NCBI GenBank assembly: GCA_020051095.1
Contig: JAGVJN010000041.1
Location: 145,888-209,887, forward strand
Source: Pseudomonadota bacterium
Lineage (GTDB): Bacteria > Pseudomonadota > Gammaproteobacteria > Legionellales > Legionellaceae
Direction of reading: 5' to 3'
DNA: 64,000 nt
Positions 1-10,271 of the stretch are shown here, one piece after another. How positions within the stretch are numbered: position 1 is the first letter of the stretch; every line of letters begins with the position of its first letter. The notes under the pieces were generated by a model that saw only the letters and a program-made list of their open reading frames with translations, was not told where the DNA came from and did not search any database. The translations under genes were made by a program, and so were the position numbers.

Positions 1-2
1 AA

Positions 3-3000
3 GTGACTGGCTTAAAAGATGAAAATATTGATCAATTACACGGGCAAATTGCTGAATTTATACAGCGAGGGTTATTGTTACAACAGCTAAACCGTATTCA
101 TGGTGAAACAACAAAGTTGCAAAAGCAACCCTTTGAGACACTGACAGACGCTGCCCTTTTTAAACTTGGTCAACAGCTCTTTGCTCCCAATTTGATGTCG
201 ATATTCAATGATCCGGCGTTAAGTGTCTTTCAGTTCCATGAAAATATTTTACTAAGACCACACCAACAAGATGGGATTCGAGAATTACTCGACCGAGATG
301 CAAATGGCCATTACCAAGAAGTGGTGGAAAAAATTGTCATGGGCGGTGGCAAATCGAAAGTGTTATCCCCCAATGTGGCCTTCCATAAGGCCAATGGGGA
401 TAACTTAGTCATTATTGAAGTGCCCCGGGCCTTATTACGCACCAATTATGTCGATTTAAAAGCGATGTCTGCTGACTTGTATGGCCAATCTGCTGTGCTC
501 TTTGAATTCAGCCGAGACACGGACAGTTCCTCTAAAGCATTAAAAGCTCTGTTTAGACAATTCAGTGACGTTATGGTCAATAAAAACTATATCGTCACCA
601 CCGGCGAATCCATGCAGTCGTTGGAATTAAAATACCTCGAGTTATTGGCCTCTCCCCCCGACGAATCGAAAATTGCCGAATTTCAAGAATGGAAAGAGCA
701 AGTCTTCTGGGCAGAAAATCTGGTCTTGATGGTTAAAAATCGAGGGGATTGTCTCATAGATGAAGTTCATCAAGGGTTATTATTAAAAAATCGTTTAAAT
801 TATACCATCGGTGCCTCCAAAGCCCTGCCCAAATTTGTCCGCGATAACATTGTCGAGTTGTATCAGTTTTTTAAAGAGGTCCCGTTAGATGGAGTTGGTG
901 GATTAGAGAATCAAAAACTCACCATGGCAAGCCTTCTACAATCTTACAAGCCAATAAAAACAAAAGAACAATACCAGCAAGCATGCCAAGCCCTGGTGAG
1001 CGCCTTGTTAGAACATCCCAAAAGTCCGCTGTTGGCCGGCATTCGACAAAGCGGCAAAACGTTAAAAGAAAGCGATATTCCCGAGTTTACTAACTACTTG
1101 TTTGATAAAAGCGATTCCATTCCCGGTTTTATCAAAGACTATCCGGAAGACCTGCAAGATTTAATTGCGCTGTATAAAGAAGAAGCAAACCATTTACTGC
1201 CATTCACTTTAAGTCGTAATTCCAATGAGCACTACGGGCCGTCCCGAAACCCACTTAAAACAGTGGATCAAAAAGCCGTAGCCATTCCCTATCGAGCCAA
1301 TAATAGCCCCAATGAGCAAAGCAACTTTGGTAATGAGATTGAATCAATTAACTATACTATTCAATCCATGATGATAAATGGGGTAACCGAGAACTTATTA
1401 AAGCAATACCTTCAATTTATATTGCAGCAGGCAAAGGCGGAAGCCAAAGAAAACAATAAAGATTCCATTAACGATACAGCGCCTGGTAATTTGTATAAAG
1501 TGATGACCAAAGACATGTTGCTGTCTGAGCTGGATATTGAAAACCCGAAGCAAATGCGTCAGCTACACGACTCGATGGCTCATAATGAGCAGTTGATTTT
1601 TGAAGTGCTAAAAAATAATGTGCTCAAAAACATCCGCATGAACACCAAAGTGTTGAGTTCCAATGCGTTAGGCCATGTCGATATGATGAATACCGTACAA
1701 GCCTTTTCCGGAACCCCTTGGAATGCCAGTACTTACCACCAACGGCTAAACTATAAGCGAGAGCTCGCCTTTGGAACGGACGAATACATTATTCAAAGTT
1801 TACATAAAAAAGACACCCCTGTTATTGGTATTGATTTTTCAAATCCTGACAAATTGATACCCAATTTGTTTGCTTTATATAAAGATAAAGCGCAAGGTGA
1901 GCTTCGCGATATCATTGACATCTCAGCCGCGTTTAAGGGGATTTCCAATGAACAGGTGGCAAGACAAATTGCGACTTATATCCATCAACACCCCGAACAA
2001 TTTAATCATCCCAAAGCAGTAAAATTTGTTCTTTTCTTTGATGAAAAAGACCAGTTATCGGCACTTCCCGTGGATAAACCCGATAAATTATCCAATATTA
2101 TTACCATTGGTTCGTCTAACCCAGAGGTCATTGCCCAACGCTTGGGGTGCTCGCCTGAAGAACGGTTTAGCTATTATGACCAAGCGCACACTTTGGGAAC
2201 CGATATTCGCCAAAGCGATCGTGCCAAAGGCATTGTCTTATGTGATCAGGATACCGGCATATCCCCCTTCTTGCAGGGTGTGTTGCGTAACCGAGATGTC
2301 CTCGATGGCCAACAATCCGTGGATGTCTACATTCCCAACGAAATGGCAAAAGGTCAAAGTCTGCTTGACTTGTGCGAAGGCATGAAGAAACAAGAAGAAG
2401 CGCAATTGAGGCTCGATAATTATTTGTCCACCCATTATAAAATGAATAATTTGATACGCCAGGATTTTCTCAAACGAATTCTTGCATGCAACGAAGGGCC
2501 TGAAAAGAAAGCAGCACTTTTTAAGCTGTATCAACACCATTTCATCGAACAACAAAGTGAACGGCTCTTTGACAGATTCGGCGGGATTGCCAAACTGGAA
2601 GATACGCGTCTTTTATTAGAAAATCATCAAAAGCAACTGATGAAGAGTTGGGAAGAACTGCTACAAAAGTCCAATGTGAAAATGACTATTGAAGAAAAAT
2701 CAACGCTTTCTAGCAATATGGCAATCATTATTGACAAAGCTTGCAAAAAAGGGGTGTGTGACGAGAAACAGTTAAGCCCCAGTAAAACCGAAGCCATGGA
2801 AGTTGAGCTTTTCACTGAAGTAGAAAAAGAAGAAGAGCGTTTAACCGAACAATATGATCCATCTAGCATACCTACGAACTATACGCCTTGGCATTATGGA
2901 AATGACTCTTTAGAATTTTTGACTTTAAAACAAATCTGCCAAAGTGCCAAACCCGATTATTTGCCAGATTTTAGCGATGACATCGTTGCATCCAAGAATT

Positions 3001-6000
3001 TTTACAAAATATACAATTACCAAAAAAACTACCTGGGCATGTTTATGATGCCAGTTCATGCCTTATATTTTGTACAAGAAGGTGAAAAAATTACGTGTAC
3101 CCTCTTATCCCCGATGGAGCTTGCCGACGCCAAAAAACGTCTCAAGCAGGGCGTTGGTTATCATTCTTGGATTTCAACGCCAAACCACCATGTTTTAGCA
3201 GGCAACATGCCTAAAGACATCAAACAAAATGGGCAGTATCAAAAAATCATCGAACAGGTGCGATTTTTCAATGGTGATCTGGGTCAATTACTTGAGCGAG
3301 ACGCCCCCTTAACCTGGTTGACTGACGATTCAAAACAGAAATTGGATTTTTTTGAAAACTATCTAGCCCCAGGACGTGAAGCGCAAGCAACGCATATCCA
3401 ACAGTTACGAATGGGCGTGCAAGTTCAATTTAAAATGTTGCAATTTGTTGCTCAAAACCCACAACGTGACCTGCGTCATTTTGATTGGCAAAAGCATTAT
3501 CCCACCGCGGAAGAATCAGACATCAAAGATTTAAAAGCAGTGGCAGATGCCTTTTATGAGATAACTGGAGCTTGGTGGCATAACCGAACAACAGCGGTCA
3601 CGCTCGCTGACAAATATCATCTATCCACCACCGCTTTAGGGTATTTAGCCCAATACGAAGACAGTTTGCGAAAGAGTAAGCGTATTGAAAAACTTAAGGA
3701 ACTGATTTTGTTCATGGAATTCTCCGCCTTAGATGAAGATAACAATTATGTTGATGACTTCCAAAAATTAAATTCCTTATTGGCCGCTTTTATTAGTGGT
3801 GGAAAGCCAGAAATTACAAAAGCACTAGAGTCAACCTCTATGTTCGAGCCTGACGCAACTGACATTGATAATGCCTGGCCTAATTCCGATTTTTATAGCG
3901 CCATAAAAAATACATTGCCCTGGTTAAGTCCTGACCCCGAGAAGATACTACCTTTGCTTATAGCCAAGAATAAATATATCAATGAGAAGCAATACCAATC
4001 CCTGGTGCAACTAAGTGAAAATAACCCAAGCTTAGCGTTTGCATTACTACAACAGCCAAACCAGGGCTGGGTGAAGGCTAATCTTGAAACGATCATGCAG
4101 GCTATCACCACCCAACCCGATGAGCGCATTGAAAAAGAGCTCTTGAAACTTACCCAAATGAATGACGAAATAGGCATCCTTGCGGTTGGCACCATTGCAA
4201 AAGCGTTCCCGCCCGAACAGCAGACCCGTTTTTATCGCTACCTGATTGATAACAAGGTTTCAGACAAAGTTCATGGAGAGATCTTTAAGCAAAATACCGA
4301 TGATAAAATCTTCAAATTCTACCTAAATGACTACCCGGGTTTTTATCGGATTCCGTATGATGCGGTTCGCTCTAAACTGGATTTGATTAAGCCCTCCGAT
4401 GGTGCTTTGTTAGAACAAATCAGTAGAATCAAATGGGATGATGAGCGATTTATTCCAGATTTGTTGGAACATCCCGCACGAACAGATTTCGTCCTAAAAA
4501 ATTTAGCGACTTATTGCAAAACACAAGAACAGCTTTTGAACCTAGTGGATATGAAAAACGTCTCCATTTTAAACTATGGTGTGTTAGATAATGTTGTGAC
4601 AAACCCTATTTCTAAATTGCCCGAAGTCGAATGGGCAATCATGCAAGCCGCCATTGCGAAAGATACGCCAAAGACAACTTTGCCCGAGTTAATGTTACAT
4701 GAGTTATTAACTAGGCATGAGCCGGTGTCCTTTAAGTTATTGAAGAATGTGTTTCAACAGATGCCGATAAAAGCTGACTATGAGCCGTATCTATTTAAAC
4801 CTATCTATGATTTGAAAACCCTAGATAGTGAAACCTTGGCGGTATTTCTCCTAAATTGCCGAAAAGATAATAATCGTTTCTTTGAAACGCTTATTAACTT
4901 AGATGCTTTCCATGCTACCTCGAAACAGTGTCTAATTGATCTTTGGCGCTCCAGAAAAATTTATCCAATTTGGCATGCCAGAATTCTAGAACATCCCAAA
5001 ATGGATGCCGAAGTCTTAGAGGCTCTATGCCAAACTAAGCAACTAAACCATCTATGGATTGATAAAATATTAGCTATAAAAAAACCTGAGCTAACAGAAG
5101 CTAGCTATAAATATCTTGCTGCTCAAGAGAATATTCAGCAACCCCAACTCAAAACCATTTTAGAACGAACCAAAAACGCAGATGTTGTCCTTGAGATTGC
5201 CAAAATGGCGACGGACCCGGCATTGCTTGATGCGCTATTATTGGATGCAGCCGATGACAAAGTGCGCCTAACTGTTCTAGGTAAAAACCAATTCTCCTAT
5301 CAGACATTATCAATTTTGTTGGATAAACCCAATTTAAGCACGAATGTCTTAAATCTCATTTTGTCGCAAGCCTCATTTTCACAAATGCTTTTTGAGAAAT
5401 TAATTATGCAAGAACAGGCTGATGCGCTTGAGTTGGGAATGTTAATCCCCATAATAACCGATGCAACGATGATCAATACCCTCATTAAAAAATGGTACGA
5501 CCGATTGGATGCCAACCATATCGAATCCCTTGCAAAGAAGGACAAAATTGGGCCAGACGCAGTAGGCTTGCTTTGTGAGCATCCCAAGTTTAACTTCAAT
5601 TCCTATGTAGATGTATTAAGCCATCAATATGCTGATCATGAATTTGATAAAATATTGAAAACCCTCATGGCAAGTAAGGATTTTCAAACGCTTACTGAAA
5701 TGTTGTTTGTTCGCTCAAGGCAAAGAAAAACAATTTTTATCAAAGCCACTCAGCATTTATTACAAGACGCGACCTTAGATCCATCGCATATCCACACATT
5801 AAGTGGCCTTAGGGGGTTACCGGAAGCATTGATGGCCGATTTAATCAAGCATCAAGGTATTAGTGCGCAAGACATTAATACGATCATTAGAAATATCCCT
5901 TCGGATAATCCGTCTAAAGAAATCCAGGCCTTGGATACTGTGATTAGTGCCCTTTTGGATACCAATCAATTCGCCCACCTTACCGAGGAAAACCTTAGTA

Positions 6001-7358
6001 GGATAATTGCCAATCCCAATGTCATTCAGAATTGCTTGGAAACAATTGCTGACCTGCCTCATCTCACCAATTCAGTGATTGCAAATTTGTTAATCAGTCA
6101 CCCAACAAATGAGAAGCTGCTATTGCGATTATTTAGCCGCGATGACATCGATAGCTATATCATTCCTGTTTTAAAAGAAGCACATCCGGATAAATTTATG
6201 ACGGCCTTGGAAACCGTAGCCTTGTCGAGAGATGCCAAAGGAGAATTATTGGATCGCATCGCCCACTACCCCAACTTAAGTGATACGTGTTTGAGCTATA
6301 TTATTAAACACCCCCATACCAAAGCAGAAACGCTTAGTTTTATGATTGGTGAGGTGAAAAATAGTCAACATATCGACTTGATCATTGATCGATTAGACAA
6401 GCAAGGGGATAATACCAAGGCCATTGATTTATTGTTGAAAAGCCCGTTTTTATCTTCCACTCATATGAAACGATTATTAGATGATTTTTCCTTGAACAAA
6501 GGCCAACGGGAGTCGATTCATAACCATCCATTATGCAACACGCAGGTGCTTGCAACCTTAATAGATTGCGCGGAAGACGAACAACAACTGTTAAAATGCT
6601 TCGAAAACAATGCATATTCAGAGTTGCTTGCCAAGCCATTAATAGTAAAAGCAACGCGGTTACAATGTGAATCGATGCTCTTGGATAAAATGTGTGGAAT
6701 AGCTCAAACAAGCAGCGAGTTAAAAAGCCTATTAGTTTTATCTGCCGATACCAATATCATCCTTTCCGAGGATTTGTATACGCAAATTGCCTTGCACCCT
6801 GCTTGTGATGACAACATTCTATCGCAACTGGAAAAAATGAATGTCAGTAATGCCAATAAACTTAAAATTCATGTACAAGCCTATCTAAACCACCATGAAT
6901 TGCTGAAACATTTAGAAGCACTCAAAGATTTAGGAGAGCAACTGAAAAAATCACCCGATAAGCAAGAGCAAGCGGCAAACGCAGCCCTTTCGCTACATAA
7001 GGATCTATCAAAAGCCGTGGATGCTTTAATCAGAAAAGATGGCTTAATCGATGCAAATAAAATTTCACAATTTCAAAAAGCATGCGTGGATGCGTTCAAT
7101 TACAATGACAAAGAGCGGATAAAAGCGTTACAAACACATCCGGGCACTTGGTTTAAAGTGAGCCTTGTTTTGCGTGCCATCTTGGGTGTGATTGCCTTAA
7201 TCACGGTGATACCTGCTGTGGTTGTTCAAGCAAGAAGTCAACATGGTTTTGTTAAAACCTTCTTCGCAACCCCGGAAACAGAAGGTGCGAAGCAATTAAA
7301 AGCCATACAAGATGAATTTGAGGCAATTGATAAACCAAAACCTCAGCGTAAGCAATAA
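3..7358 (+). CDS. Giant DUF3638/DUF3645 helicase-like protein with C-terminal helical repeats (5' end probably outside window)
   Basis: The protein is open to the left edge of the window; the GTG at position 3 is only the first possible start, so the N-terminus is probably missing. An ATPase core is visible: a P-loop-like MGGGKS at residues 113-118, a DEVH box at 253-256, SGTP at 569-572, and near 724-771 the block YYDQAH..GTD followed by LQGVLRNR and GQQSV. That order matches the DUF3638/DUF3645 family, known mainly from eukaryotes and intracellular bacteria. From about residue 1500 to 2300 there are many short helical units around an 'hP' step (for example EHPKMDAEVLEAL, SHPTNEKLLLRLF, HPHTKAETLSFM), resembling leucine-rich-repeat-variant or HEAT-like solenoids. 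A hydrophobic segment lies near 2389-2409, just before a short polar tail. No signal peptide can be judged. Inference: a translocated effector acting in the host cell. The biochemical activity is unknown. Confidence 0.8.
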   Translation: MTGLKDENIDQLHGQIAEFIQRGLLLQQLNRIHGETTKLQKQPFETLTDAALFKLGQQLFAPNLMSIFNDPALSVFQFHENILLRPHQQDGIRELLDRDANGHYQEVVEKIVMGGGKSKVLSPNVAFHKANGDNLVIIEVPRALLRTNYVDLKAMSADLYGQSAVLFEFSRDTDSSSKALKALFRQFSDVMVNKNYIVTTGESMQSLELKYLELLASPPDESKIAEFQEWKEQVFWAENLVLMVKNRGDCLIDEVHQGLLLKNRLNYTIGASKALPKFVRDNIVELYQFFKEVPLDGVGGLENQKLTMASLLQSYKPIKTKEQYQQACQALVSALLEHPKSPLLAGIRQSGKTLKESDIPEFTNYLFDKSDSIPGFIKDYPEDLQDLIALYKEEANHLLPFTLSRNSNEHYGPSRNPLKTVDQKAVAIPYRANNSPNEQSNFGNEIESINYTIQSMMINGVTENLLKQYLQFILQQAKAEAKENNKDSINDTAPGNLYKVMTKDMLLSELDIENPKQMRQLHDSMAHNEQLIFEVLKNNVLKNIRMNTKVLSSNALGHVDMMNTVQAFSGTPWNASTYHQRLNYKRELAFGTDEYIIQSLHKKDTPVIGIDFSNPDKLIPNLFALYKDKAQGELRDIIDISAAFKGISNEQVARQIATYIHQHPEQFNHPKAVKFVLFFDEKDQLSALPVDKPDKLSNIITIGSSNPEVIAQRLGCSPEERFSYYDQAHTLGTDIRQSDRAKGIVLCDQDTGISPFLQGVLRNRDVLDGQQSVDVYIPNEMAKGQSLLDLCEGMKKQEEAQLRLDNYLSTHYKMNNLIRQDFLKRILACNEGPEKKAALFKLYQHHFIEQQSERLFDRFGGIAKLEDTRLLLENHQKQLMKSWEELLQKSNVKMTIEEKSTLSSNMAIIIDKACKKGVCDEKQLSPSKTEAMEVELFTEVEKEEERLTEQYDPSSIPTNYTPWHYGNDSLEFLTLKQICQSAKPDYLPDFSDDIVASKNFYKIYNYQKNYLGMFMMPVHALYFVQEGEKITCTLLSPMELADAKKRLKQGVGYHSWISTPNHHVLAGNMPKDIKQNGQYQKIIEQVRFFNGDLGQLLERDAPLTWLTDDSKQKLDFFENYLAPGREAQATHIQQLRMGVQVQFKMLQFVAQNPQRDLRHFDWQKHYPTAEESDIKDLKAVADAFYEITGAWWHNRTTAVTLADKYHLSTTALGYLAQYEDSLRKSKRIEKLKELILFMEFSALDEDNNYVDDFQKLNSLLAAFISGGKPEITKALESTSMFEPDATDIDNAWPNSDFYSAIKNTLPWLSPDPEKILPLLIAKNKYINEKQYQSLVQLSENNPSLAFALLQQPNQGWVKANLETIMQAITTQPDERIEKELLKLTQMNDEIGILAVGTIAKAFPPEQQTRFYRYLIDNKVSDKVHGEIFKQNTDDKIFKFYLNDYPGFYRIPYDAVRSKLDLIKPSDGALLEQISRIKWDDERFIPDLLEHPARTDFVLKNLATYCKTQEQLLNLVDMKNVSILNYGVLDNVVTNPISKLPEVEWAIMQAAIAKDTPKTTLPELMLHELLTRHEPVSFKLLKNVFQQMPIKADYEPYLFKPIYDLKTLDSETLAVFLLNCRKDNNRFFETLINLDAFHATSKQCLIDLWRSRKIYPIWHARILEHPKMDAEVLEALCQTKQLNHLWIDKILAIKKPELTEASYKYLAAQENIQQPQLKTILERTKNADVVLEIAKMATDPALLDALLLDAADDKVRLTVLGKNQFSYQTLSILLDKPNLSTNVLNLILSQASFSQMLFEKLIMQEQADALELGMLIPIITDATMINTLIKKWYDRLDANHIESLAKKDKIGPDAVGLLCEHPKFNFNSYVDVLSHQYADHEFDKILKTLMASKDFQTLTEMLFVRSRQRKTIFIKATQHLLQDATLDPSHIHTLSGLRGLPEALMADLIKHQGISAQDINTIIRNIPSDNPSKEIQALDTVISALLDTNQFAHLTEENLSRIIANPNVIQNCLETIADLPHLTNSVIANLLISHPTNEKLLLRLFSRDDIDSYIIPVLKEAHPDKFMTALETVALSRDAKGELLDRIAHYPNLSDTCLSYIIKHPHTKAETLSFMIGEVKNSQHIDLIIDRLDKQGDNTKAIDLLLKSPFLSSTHMKRLLDDFSLNKGQRESIHNHPLCNTQVLATLIDCAEDEQQLLKCFENNAYSELLAKPLIVKATRLQCESMLLDKMCGIAQTSSELKSLLVLSADTNIILSEDLYTQIALHPACDDNILSQLEKMNVSNANKLKIHVQAYLNHHELLKHLEALKDLGEQLKKSPDKQEQAANAALSLHKDLSKAVDALIRKDGLIDANKISQFQKACVDAFNYNDKERIKALQTHPGTWFKVSLVLRAILGVIALITVIPAVVVQARSQHGFVKTFFATPETEGAKQLKAIQDEFEAIDKPKPQRKQ

Positions 7359-7441
7359 GGCTATCGCCTATTCGATTAACACGCATCGCGCCTTATGAGT
7401 CCGCAGGCGCAGCCAACGTTAGTCTTTAGCGAACCCATCCA

Positions 7442-8554
7442 TCATTGTTGATATGACGGATTAGGTTCTTGTTCACCTTCCCCACCTTGGGCTGGATCAT
7501 AGGTCAAAGCGGGTCGTTGACTAGTCGCTGACAACATCTGAAATAAGGGATTGCTGCTGAACGAATGCGGTTGGGATGGTTGTGTAAATAGCGAATAGAA
7601 TTTCACGCTTGAAAATAGTTGCAAGGGACTCCGATAAGAACGATGGGCGATTAATTGGTTATCACTATCAAAGCGGGAATATTTTGCCTTAAGTCCTTTG
7701 TCAAATAAGCTTAAGGCATTTCTTGCTTGCTGAGCATAATGGTTATGTTCTTTAATCGCTTCATTGACAGGAGACATTTGATTCGAGATATAGGCGGATT
7801 TAAGCTGTTTGATCACTTGTTCTCTTCCGCTAACTGAGCCACGATACAAAGATTGATCGAATAAATTCTTGCAAAGATTCTCCCATAGGGTTTGCCAAGC
7901 AGAAAACCAAATATAGGCCGTATAACCCTCATGCTTTTCTCGGTTATAGCAATCGGGCAGTCTTTTGCTAATCAAGTCATCCAAAATAAATTCAAAATCC
8001 TGGCCGTTCGTTGTATGGTCGTCTTGCCAAGTTTGGATAATATTACTATTAAAGGTATTTGCCATAGCCAGATCGTTAGTCAGTTTTTGATAACGTCCTT
8101 GATAATGCTCGCCGAAATCGCCGCTATGCCCCGGCAAGTTGAGTTCGCTGGCAGCATTGAGAGCACAGCGAATAACTAACTGATGCGTTTCCAAATTGAG
8201 GTCACAAGATGACGGTTTAACTAATAGGTTTTCTATCAGCAGCAATCGGTCAACGATGTTTAAAATATCACAAACTTTACGCCAATACGGTTTAGCCGTG
8301 GCTTGGCACTCGTAGGAGTGAGTGAAGTAGGTCTTACCAACTTTCAAACTAGCCCAATCGTGTCTCGTTAATGGAAAGTCAGCTACCTTCGCCAGTATTT
8401 CATCCGGTTGAGTTTGTTTTAAGGCTTCCAGCAATGTGGGTATCGTTGTTTTGTCGATCTCAGTCTGATTATTCAACCAATTAACAACATCTTTTATAAA
8501 CATTTGGCGTGTTGTCTGGATTCTTTTTTTAAACTCATCGTTAAAATTTGGCAT
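7442..8554 (-). CDS. Hypothetical protein, candidate effector
   Basis: A 370-residue soluble protein of no family I recognise, with no signal peptide and no clear membrane segment. It is rich in helix-forming and aromatic residues. The C-terminus is polar and glutamate-containing (GGEGEQEPNPSYQQ), which is compatible with, but not proof of, an E-block-type Dot/Icm secretion signal. The ATG at 8554 has GGTGAG upstream as a ribosome-binding site. The gene is convergent with the giant helicase-like gene (83-bp gap) and divergent from the MscS-type gene. A single TTAATATT sequence lies just upstream of the start, but no tandem partner is visible, so PmrA control is not claimed. Confidence 0.7.
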   Translation of the reverse strand: MPNFNDEFKKRIQTTRQMFIKDVVNWLNNQTEIDKTTIPTLLEALKQTQPDEILAKVADFPLTRHDWASLKVGKTYFTHSYECQATAKPYWRKVCDILNIVDRLLLIENLLVKPSSCDLNLETHQLVIRCALNAASELNLPGHSGDFGEHYQGRYQKLTNDLAMANTFNSNIIQTWQDDHTTNGQDFEFILDDLISKRLPDCYNREKHEGYTAYIWFSAWQTLWENLCKNLFDQSLYRGSVSGREQVIKQLKSAYISNQMSPVNEAIKEHNHYAQQARNALSLFDKGLKAKYSRFDSDNQLIAHRSYRSPLQLFSSVKFYSLFTQPSQPHSFSSNPLFQMLSATSQRPALTYDPAQGGEGEQEPNPSYQQ

Positions 8555-8660
8555 ATTATGCTCACCATGGAAAATATTAAGGCGAAATGGTACCGTAAGA
8601 TTATTTATATTTCAACTGGGACGGAATACTGCCATCGTCTCGGATAAACGGGGAAACAAA

Positions 8661-8690
8661 TTGCAAGGAAATTCATTCTTTAGGTATAAT
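8661..8690 (+). promoter_or_regulatory. Sigma70-type promoter of the channel-kinase-channel operon
   Basis: TTGCAA at 8661-8666 and TATAAT at 8685-8690 are separated by 18 bases, a good vegetative promoter. The -10 box overlaps the first ATG of the downstream gene (8689). If this promoter is used, translation must begin further in, most simply at the ATG at 8722. Confidence 0.55.
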
Positions 8691-9636
8691 GAACATTATT
8701 AAGACTATTGATAAGCCAACTATGATAGCCAACCTATTTGAAAATGACTTATATCGAAGCTTTTATCAAACCCTGACGTTGATCCCTTCGATCACGATTC
8801 TGTCATCGCTGATCTATTTAACGCTAGTCTATGCGATCAAAGTTTCAACCAGCCGGCAAAAGCTAAAAAAACGGGTGGTTTATTTATCATGCCTGGCTTT
8901 TGTTATATTTTGCGCCAAGATTTGGGTGCAAGGGTTTACTCATATTTTTTATGGCATCAGCCTTGTGTCAGCGGGTCTTGTGGTCAGTAATAAAGAATCG
9001 ATTATGAATATCGTTGGTTGGGGCATTATCTCCTGGCGAGGACTTTTTTCCGAAGGGGATTATATCGAAATCGCAGGCCACAGTGGTATTGTATACGATT
9101 TGGGGGTCTTATATTTTAAATTACTTGACTCCAATGGCCAACATCCAAACCGATGCACTGGGAAGATTATTAAAGTGCCAAATGGGTTAGTCATTAATAA
9201 TGTCATCAAGCGATTTTCCATTGAACAACATATCATTGAGCAATATATTCAATGTCTCATCCCGATTAATCAGGATATCACCCAGATTAAATCAGAAGTA
9301 GAAACGATCGTAGATGACATCATGGACTCTTATTTGCGTAAATTACCCAAAGTCAACAAAGCAAAAAAAGATATGCAATTAATTAGTCATTATGTTTATC
9401 AGAAACCTGAGGTTATCATTGGATTTTATTTAGATAAGCCGGAATATTTCAAAATGACGATTAGTTATCACACTCGGATGACCGACAAAGAACGGCTTGA
9501 AGGTGAGATTATTAACCGGATCCTTCACGACACAATCATCTTTAAGGATGGCCACACGGTGGTTGCCAATGAGGAGGTTATGAAAAAAGCGGACAAATCA
9601 GTAAAGCACCCCAAATTCGATGAAGCCACCGCTTAA
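8689..9636 (+). CDS. MscS-family mechanosensitive ion channel
   Basis: Likely an inner-membrane channel that opens under membrane tension and releases solutes during hypo-osmotic shock. Two clear membrane helices lie at about residues 27-49 and 62-80, and a third, pore-like helix rich in small residues follows at about 84-115. The cytoplasmic beta-domain signature is clear: GDYIEIAGHSGIVYDLG (about 124-140) and KVPNGLVINNVIKRFS (about 166-181). The length (315 aa) is near that of the small MscS type. Start choice: ATG 8689 has a weak TAGG before it but lies inside a strong -10 box, so ATG 8722 (residue 12) is a good alternative that leaves all channel features intact. The gene is first of three co-directional genes, followed after 38 bp by a P-loop kinase. 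Confidence 0.87.
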   Translation: MNIIKTIDKPTMIANLFENDLYRSFYQTLTLIPSITILSSLIYLTLVYAIKVSTSRQKLKKRVVYLSCLAFVIFCAKIWVQGFTHIFYGISLVSAGLVVSNKESIMNIVGWGIISWRGLFSEGDYIEIAGHSGIVYDLGVLYFKLLDSNGQHPNRCTGKIIKVPNGLVINNVIKRFSIEQHIIEQYIQCLIPINQDITQIKSEVETIVDDIMDSYLRKLPKVNKAKKDMQLISHYVYQKPEVIIGFYLDKPEYFKMTISYHTRMTDKERLEGEIINRILHDTIIFKDGHTVVANEEVMKKADKSVKHPKFDEATA

Positions 9637-9674
9637 CGTTAAAATTTGCAGTAGGATACATAGGACTCATTCAT

Positions 9675-10202
9675 ATGTTAATCATTTTAGGCGGCCTCCC
9701 CGGCACCGGGAAAAGCACCATCGCTCAAGCGCTTTCAAGGCAACTAGATGCTGTCTATCTTCGTATCGATACCATTGAACAAGCCATCCGAAATACCTGG
9801 GATGAGGAAGCCATTAAAAATAACGATATGGGCCCCGATGGGTATCTTGTCGCCTATGCGCTTGCTTCGGATAATTTGCAGTTGGGACACACGGTGATAG
9901 CAGACTCGGTCAATCCCATTGAGTTAACGCGTTCAGACTGGCGAAAAGTCGCCAATGATCAAAATAAGCCTTTTATTGAAGTGGAAATCATCTGTTCAGA
10001 TAGTGAGTTACACAAACATCGCATCGAGACGAGGGAAATCAGTGTTAAGGGACTGACCCCACCCACATGGAAAGAGGTTGTCAATCGCGATTATGAATTA
10101 TGGAAAACGCCCCACCTCATTATCGATACCGCCGTTCATTCTGTTTCTGAAGCAGTCCAATATATCCAAGCTAACATCAGCGATTTCTCCAATAGCCACT
10201 AA
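9675..10202 (+). CDS. P-loop kinase-like ATP-binding protein
   Basis: A 175-residue cytoplasmic protein starting almost directly with a Walker A loop (GGLPGTGKST, residues 6-15). The rest fits the small AAA_33/zeta-toxin/chloramphenicol-phosphotransferase-like kinase fold: a DT..QA helix after strand 2, an 'ADSVNPIELTR' strand-helix step, and a lid region with 'HRIETRE'. Members phosphorylate small molecules or nucleotides; the substrate cannot be told from sequence. It lies between an MscS-type and a pentameric-channel-like gene in one direction with short gaps (38 and 69 bp), so it is probably co-transcribed. There is no partner antitoxin next to it, which argues against a zeta toxin. Confidence 0.75.
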   Translation: MLIILGGLPGTGKSTIAQALSRQLDAVYLRIDTIEQAIRNTWDEEAIKNNDMGPDGYLVAYALASDNLQLGHTVIADSVNPIELTRSDWRKVANDQNKPFIEVEIICSDSELHKHRIETREISVKGLTPPTWKEVVNRDYELWKTPHLIIDTAVHSVSEAVQYIQANISDFSNSH

Positions 10203-10271
10203 GAACCCGACTAACCGTTTCTCGCCAAAAGGAATGCTATAGTTAATGTAAGGTCACCTAATAGAAATAAG

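Noticed and set aside
8552..8600. TTAATATT upstream of the 7442-8554 gene as a PmrA box
   Set aside because: Only one half-site is present, and it lies too close to the start codon.
9675..10202. P-loop kinase as a zeta-type toxin
   Set aside because: No small antitoxin gene beside it and the context is an operon with channels.
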